NCBI GenBank assembly: GCA_020434465.1
Contig: JAGRAS010000050.1
Span: 1-8,519, forward strand
Reading direction: 5' to 3'
Source of the DNA: Bdellovibrionales bacterium
Lineage (GTDB): Bacteria > Bdellovibrionota > UBA2361 > JAGRAS01
DNA length: 8,519 bases
The notes beneath the pieces are model-generated. The model was not told the origin of the DNA. It worked only from the letters and a program-made list of their open reading frames with translations, and did no database searches. The position numbers and the translations under genes were made by a program. Numbering within the stretch: position 1 is the first letter of the stretch; the number at the start of each line of letters is the position of its first letter. This document shows, one piece after another, positions 5,350 through 8,519 of the stretch.

Positions 5350-6408
5350 CTAACCTTTTGGAGGCAGTATTCCGTAAACATTGAAAGATACGGTCTCATT
5401 CTCTTTACTATTTGTAGAAACCTTTACTGAAGCTCTCAGATCTTTAGTAAGTGTTTTAGGGTCAATTGAAACATCGATTTGATAAATTTTACCCTTTTTA
5501 AGTTCTTTGTATTTGACGCCTACACTATCTTCACTACTTTCAATTCCAGTTAGCTCTATCTTTTCAGAGCCAAGATTCTCAAGCTTAACACTCCTCTTTA
5601 TCATTTCATCGCCTTCAATAATCCCAAATGAAAGAGTTCTAGGATCAACTCTAAGATTACCCTTAACTGATGCAAAAATTGGGATATTAACCGATTGGCG
5701 CCTAGCGCCAGTTAAAGAAACTACCGCTCTCTCACGTAATTCTCCAACAGGAGCATCAGGTTTTAAACTTACCAGTAATTTTTTTTCCTTATTGGAAGAC
5801 TTTAATTCTTTAATCTCAACATTCTTTGAATAGACCTTGATATCGCCTAAATTAACCTCAGAATTTTCTTTAACCTTAATTGTGATTTCTTGCTGCAAGC
5901 CACCAGGATTTAGCCCTTTGATTACTTCACCAAAGAAAACTCTTTTAGGTTCAACAATCACGTCTGGTTCTATTTCACCTTTCAAAGACAACATGATGAT
6001 TGGATTATCAATATCATTTGTATAAACCCGAACTGTTTTAGTTTTAGATCCACTAAATCCAGTAGTATCAAAACTTGTTTCAATCATACCTTCTTCGCCT
6101 GGCGCTAATACGTCTTTCGAAGCAGTGCTTGCCGTACAACCACAAGAAGGAATAACCCGCTGAATTTGTAAATCAGCATTGCCTTCATTAACCAAGTTAA
6201 AACTATGCTCAACTTTTGAGCCTTGGGTGACAGTACCAAAATCAAAAACAGGCTCAGTAATTTTAATCTTTGGCGCCTGAGTCTCATCTTCTTCGGCTAA
6301 AGCGGATTTTGAAAAGATACCCCCATCAAAAATGCTAAGCTGAAATAAAATGCTTAAAAATACTAAACTAAAAACTACGCGGAAGCTGATTGGTTTTCTT
6401 TTTGCCAT
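5350..6408 (-). CDS. Secreted DUF1573 / Ig-like domain protein
   Basis: The 352-residue protein starts with a basic N-terminus and hydrophobic core (about 10-28), with a signal-peptidase site likely after SALA (residue 38). Next comes a DUF1573 domain (about 52-148) with its typical FDFGTVTQGSKVEHSFNLVN start and the PSCGCT motif (Cys89, Cys91). Two more Ig-like modules follow (about 150-246 and 252-348); the last repeats the pattern LSFGIIEGDEMIKRSVKLEN. These beta-sandwich repeats resemble the ASH/MSP-like group. DUF1573 has no established biochemical role; an extracytoplasmic binding or scaffold function is inference. The start is firm: GAGGA at 6419-6415 lies six bases from the ATG, inside the accC coding region. 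The gene overlaps accC by 34 bases, implying translation coupled to it. Confidence 0.88.
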   Translation of the reverse strand: MAKRKPISFRVVFSLVFLSILFQLSIFDGGIFSKSALAEEDETQAPKIKITEPVFDFGTVTQGSKVEHSFNLVNEGNADLQIQRVIPSCGCTASTASKDVLAPGEEGMIETSFDTTGFSGSKTKTVRVYTNDIDNPIIMLSLKGEIEPDVIVEPKRVFFGEVIKGLNPGGLQQEITIKVKENSEVNLGDIKVYSKNVEIKELKSSNKEKKLLVSLKPDAPVGELRERAVVSLTGARRQSVNIPIFASVKGNLRVDPRTLSFGIIEGDEMIKRSVKLENLGSEKIELTGIESSEDSVGVKYKELKKGKIYQIDVSIDPKTLTKDLRASVKVSTNSKENETVSFNVYGILPPKG

Positions 6409-7763
6409 TCTTTGTCCTCATCAAATAGCTTAACTGAGTCTAAAAACTTTGTATGAAAATTACCATTAACAAAATCTGGGTGAGCCAGAATTCTCTTATG
6501 CATCTCTGCATTTGTAGATATACCTTCAACTATCATCTCATCGAGCGCAACCTGTAACTTACGAATACATTCACTTCGATTACGGCCATAAGCAATTAGT
6601 TTTGCAATCAAAGAATCATAAAACGGCTGCACGGTGTAACCACTATAAATGGCAGAATCTATCCGTACACCACGTCCACCAGGAGCATGGTAAGCAGTAA
6701 TCAAGCCTGGAGATGGGATGTGCTTTTTTGGATCTTCAGCATTAATTCTAACTTCAATTGCATGCCCATCCATTTCTAAATCTTCCTGCGAGTAAGGCAG
6801 CTCTTGTCCAGCAGCAACTAGAATTTGTAGTTTAACAAGATCAGTACTAGTAACCATTTCAGTTACCGGATGTTCCACCTGCAATCTAGTGTTCATTTCG
6901 ATAAAGTAAAACTCACCCTTCTCTAAATCTACTAAGTACTCAACTGTGCCAACACTTGAATAATTTACACTCTTACCTAATTTAACAGCAGACTGTTCAA
7001 TTTTAGTTTGTAACTCTTTAGGCAAACCAATTGATGGCGCTTCTTCGACTAGTTTTTGATAGCGACGTTGAATCGAGCAGTCTCTAATTCCAAGATGAAT
7101 TACATTGCCAAATCTATCTCCTGCAATTTGGACTTCTATATGTCTAACTTTTGGTAGATATTTTTCAACCAAAAGATGCCCATCACCAAAAGCAGCTTCA
7201 ACTTCTAGTTGTGCAGTTTTAAATAAATCACTAAATTCTTCTTTATTATGCACTATCTTCATACCTCGGCCACCGCCGCCGGCACATGATTTTAGTAAAA
7301 TTGGGTACCCGGCTTTTTCCGCAGCAGGAATTGCATCAACAGGGTCTAAATAACCAGTACTATCGCCTGGAATAGTTGGCACTTTAGCCTTATCAGCAGC
7401 CCTTCTTGCGCGAGCCTTATCTCCCATAACCCGCATGTTTTTTACAGTTGGGCCAATAAAAGTAATTCCACAACTTCCACAAATTTCAGCGAAAGCAGGA
7501 TTTTCACTTAAAAACCCATATCCAGGATGCACAGCTTCAGATTGTGTAGCAACTGCTGCTGCCATAACTGATGCCATATTTAAATAACTATCCTTAGCAG
7601 CCGCTGGTCCTATACAAACTGATTCAGAGGCAAGTTTTACATGTAATGCATCAACATCAGCTTGGGAGTGTACTGCCACAGTTTTTATTCCCAACTCATG
7701 ACATGCACGAATTACACGAACAGCGATCTCACCTCTATTTGCTATTAAAACTTTACGAAACAT
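6375..7763 (-). CDS. accC: Biotin carboxylase subunit of acetyl-CoA carboxylase
   Basis: AccC uses ATP and bicarbonate to carboxylate the biotin on AccB, the first half-reaction making malonyl-CoA for fatty-acid synthesis. The 462 residues are slightly longer than the usual ~445-450, with the excess at the C-terminus. Seen are the N-terminal domain ([31 protein letters not shown]), ATP-grasp residues Lys116, Lys158 and His208, the glycine loop GGGGRGMK (162-169), Lys237, Glu275 and Glu289, and the catalytic signature [13 protein letters not shown] (290-302, with Asn291, Arg293, Glu297), then Arg339. All expected catalytic residues are present. The motif [12 protein letters not shown] has Tyr235 where Escherichia coli has His. 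The start is six bases after the accB stop without a clear ribosome-binding site, so translational coupling is likely. The last 34 bases overlap the DUF1573 gene. Confidence 0.98.
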   Translation of the reverse strand: MFRKVLIANRGEIAVRVIRACHELGIKTVAVHSQADVDALHVKLASESVCIGPAAAKDSYLNMASVMAAAVATQSEAVHPGYGFLSENPAFAEICGSCGITFIGPTVKNMRVMGDKARARRAADKAKVPTIPGDSTGYLDPVDAIPAAEKAGYPILLKSCAGGGGRGMKIVHNKEEFSDLFKTAQLEVEAAFGDGHLLVEKYLPKVRHIEVQIAGDRFGNVIHLGIRDCSIQRRYQKLVEEAPSIGLPKELQTKIEQSAVKLGKSVNYSSVGTVEYLVDLEKGEFYFIEMNTRLQVEHPVTEMVTSTDLVKLQILVAAGQELPYSQEDLEMDGHAIEVRINAEDPKKHIPSPGLITAYHAPGGRGVRIDSAIYSGYTVQPFYDSLIAKLIAYGRNRSECIRKLQVALDEMIVEGISTNAEMHKRILAHPDFVNGNFHTKFLDSVKLFDEDKEWQKENQSASA

Positions 7764-7769
7764 TGTAAC

Positions 7770-8234
7770 TTATGATGGATCAATCAAAAATAAAATCTCG
7801 CCAAACTCAACTACCTCTGAATCATCTAACAAAATCTTCTTAATAGTACCTGAAATCGGAGCTTCAATTTCATTCATTAACTTCATTGCTTCAATAATAC
7901 AAAGTGTATCTCCTTTTTTGACAGTTGAACCAACATCAACAAAAGGATCTGCATCAGGAGATGGTTTGCGATAAAAAGTACCGACAATAGGAGACTCCAC
8001 TGGGTGAAATCCCTCTGTAGCATCTGCAGGAGCAGTGCCGTTTGTAGAAGGAGAGCTAACTTGTGTAGCTTGAGGCACGGCATTTACTGCAATCTGCGTT
8101 GTTGCTTGCGGAGTTGATAAAATAGCTTGGCCTCTAGATAATTTAAGAGAAGTGCCATCCTGCTCTAATTCAAATTCAGTTACGTCATTCTTTTTAAGAA
8201 TGTTTATTATCTGTTCTAATTCTTCAATATCCAT
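7770..8234 (-). CDS. accB: Biotin carboxyl carrier protein of acetyl-CoA carboxylase
   Basis: AccB carries biotin between the biotin carboxylase AccC and the carboxyltransferase AccA/AccD, which are not in this window. The 154 residues comprise an N-terminal helix segment ([15 protein letters not shown]), a Pro/Ala/Thr-rich flexible linker (about 40-72), and a biotinyl domain (about 77-153) with the thumb region ([18 protein letters not shown]) and the attachment motif EAMKLM, making Lys118 the biotinylated residue. The ATG at 8234 is the only upstream start possible, since an in-frame TAA lies two codons earlier. Its ribosome-binding site is weak (GGTAAG). It is the first complete gene of the accB-accC-DUF1573 unit. 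Confidence 0.97.
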   Translation of the reverse strand: MDIEELEQIINILKKNDVTEFELEQDGTSLKLSRGQAILSTPQATTQIAVNAVPQATQVSSPSTNGTAPADATEGFHPVESPIVGTFYRKPSPDADPFVDVGSTVKKGDTLCIIEAMKLMNEIEAPISGTIKKILLDDSEVVEFGEILFLIDPS

Positions 8235-8519
8235 CTCTTACCAATACAATGTTTAAATTCCCTTTTTAGGAGAAAATCTTATTCATGCACAATTCCTATT
8301 TCATCTAGGCTTTTGGCAAAAAATCTCCCCTACATAGGTACTTAAGAATTTACCATTTAAAGGCAGGATTCTCGCACAAAGCCAATTTTAACTCCAGGAT
8401 AGGAGAGGATCTTGAATTTATATTCTTAACTTTGTAAGTAATTGATATTTATATATTTTTAGTGGTTACTTTCTTTAACTAAAACTATTTCTCTACTCTG
8501 AGTCTTCTTCAAGCAAATC
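8235..8519 (-). other. Leader upstream of accB; no supported gene
   Basis: These 285 bases contain no convincing gene on either strand. At the edge, the minus-strand frame from 8519 reads Asp-Leu-Leu-Glu-Glu-Asp-Ser-Glu then TAG (8495-8493). This acidic end could be the tail of an upstream gene but is too short to call. The promoter of the accB unit is probably here. Weak candidates include TTGCCA near 8329 (5/6 to a -35) without a good -10 at the right distance, and TATAAA around 8423-8418 without a good -35. A T6 run (8331-8326) on the minus strand lacks a convincing preceding stem. I see no riboswitch or biotin-operator-like site that I would trust. Confidence 0.4.

Noticed and set aside
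6105..6287. Minus-strand Leu-rich open frame overlapping the DUF1573 gene in another frame
   Set aside because: It looks like a small membrane protein, but this is the usual frame-shifted reading of A+T-rich coding DNA, and the DUF1573 frame is clearly real. The same applies to the Leu-rich frame at 7883-8083 within accB.
8326..8345. Possible intrinsic terminator upstream of accB (T6 run after CCTATGTAGG)
   Set aside because: The only pairing is a 4-base stem with a two-base loop, which cannot form a stable hairpin.
8493..8519. Possible 3' end of an upstream gene (eight residues then TAG, minus strand)
   Set aside because: The acidic tail is plausible, but eight codons cannot be told from chance. 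It is noted only under the accB leader.
1..8519. CRISPR arrays, insertion sequences, prophage, toxin-antitoxin or defence genes
   Set aside because: I found no spaced direct repeats, transposase or integrase motifs, or terminal inverted repeats. The tRNA genes at the left edge show no adjacent integrase or attachment-site duplication within the window.

Overview
The window is A+T-rich housekeeping DNA of a diderm (Gram-negative type) bacterium. Seven of the eight protein genes, both tRNAs and the SRP RNA lie on the minus strand. The two-membrane inference rests on two proteins with signal peptides, one of them anchored by a single late membrane segment with a cytosolic tail. The DnaX C-terminus, the DUF1573 protein and the separate accB-accC pair would suit a deltaproteobacterium-grade lineage (Desulfobacterota, Bdellovibrionota, SAR324 and similar). 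That placement is a weak inference, because no marker here fixes the taxon.

Layout in the direction of minus-strand transcription, right to left. Positions 8519-8235 are a gene-poor leader, perhaps with the last codons of an upstream gene at the very edge. Then come accB (8234-7770) and accC (7763-6375), the biotin carrier and biotin carboxylase of acetyl-CoA carboxylase. A secreted DUF1573/Ig-like protein (6408-5350) overlaps the end of accC. After it comes a membrane protein of unknown function with a large extracytoplasmic helical region and a C-terminal cytosolic J-domain (5293-3623). One uncharacterised plus-strand gene (3147-3602) converges on it. A second minus-strand block follows: the 4.5S SRP RNA gene ffs (about 3088-2991), dnaX (2966-1251), ybaB (1221-889) and recR (865-260). 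It ends with tRNA-Asn and a truncated tRNA-Asp at the left edge.

The ffs-dnaX-ybaB-recR order is a widely conserved replication/repair cluster, and accB-accC is the standard fatty-acid synthesis pair. The least ordinary content is of three kinds. First, three runs of exactly nine A lie in the dnaX linker; at each one both alternative frames stop soon afterwards, which looks like a tau/gamma-generating slippage region. Second, the J-domain membrane protein couples an extracytoplasmic helical domain to a cytosolic DnaK-recruiting domain. Third, the plus-strand gene has no recognised family. I found no CRISPR array, insertion sequence, prophage or defence system.
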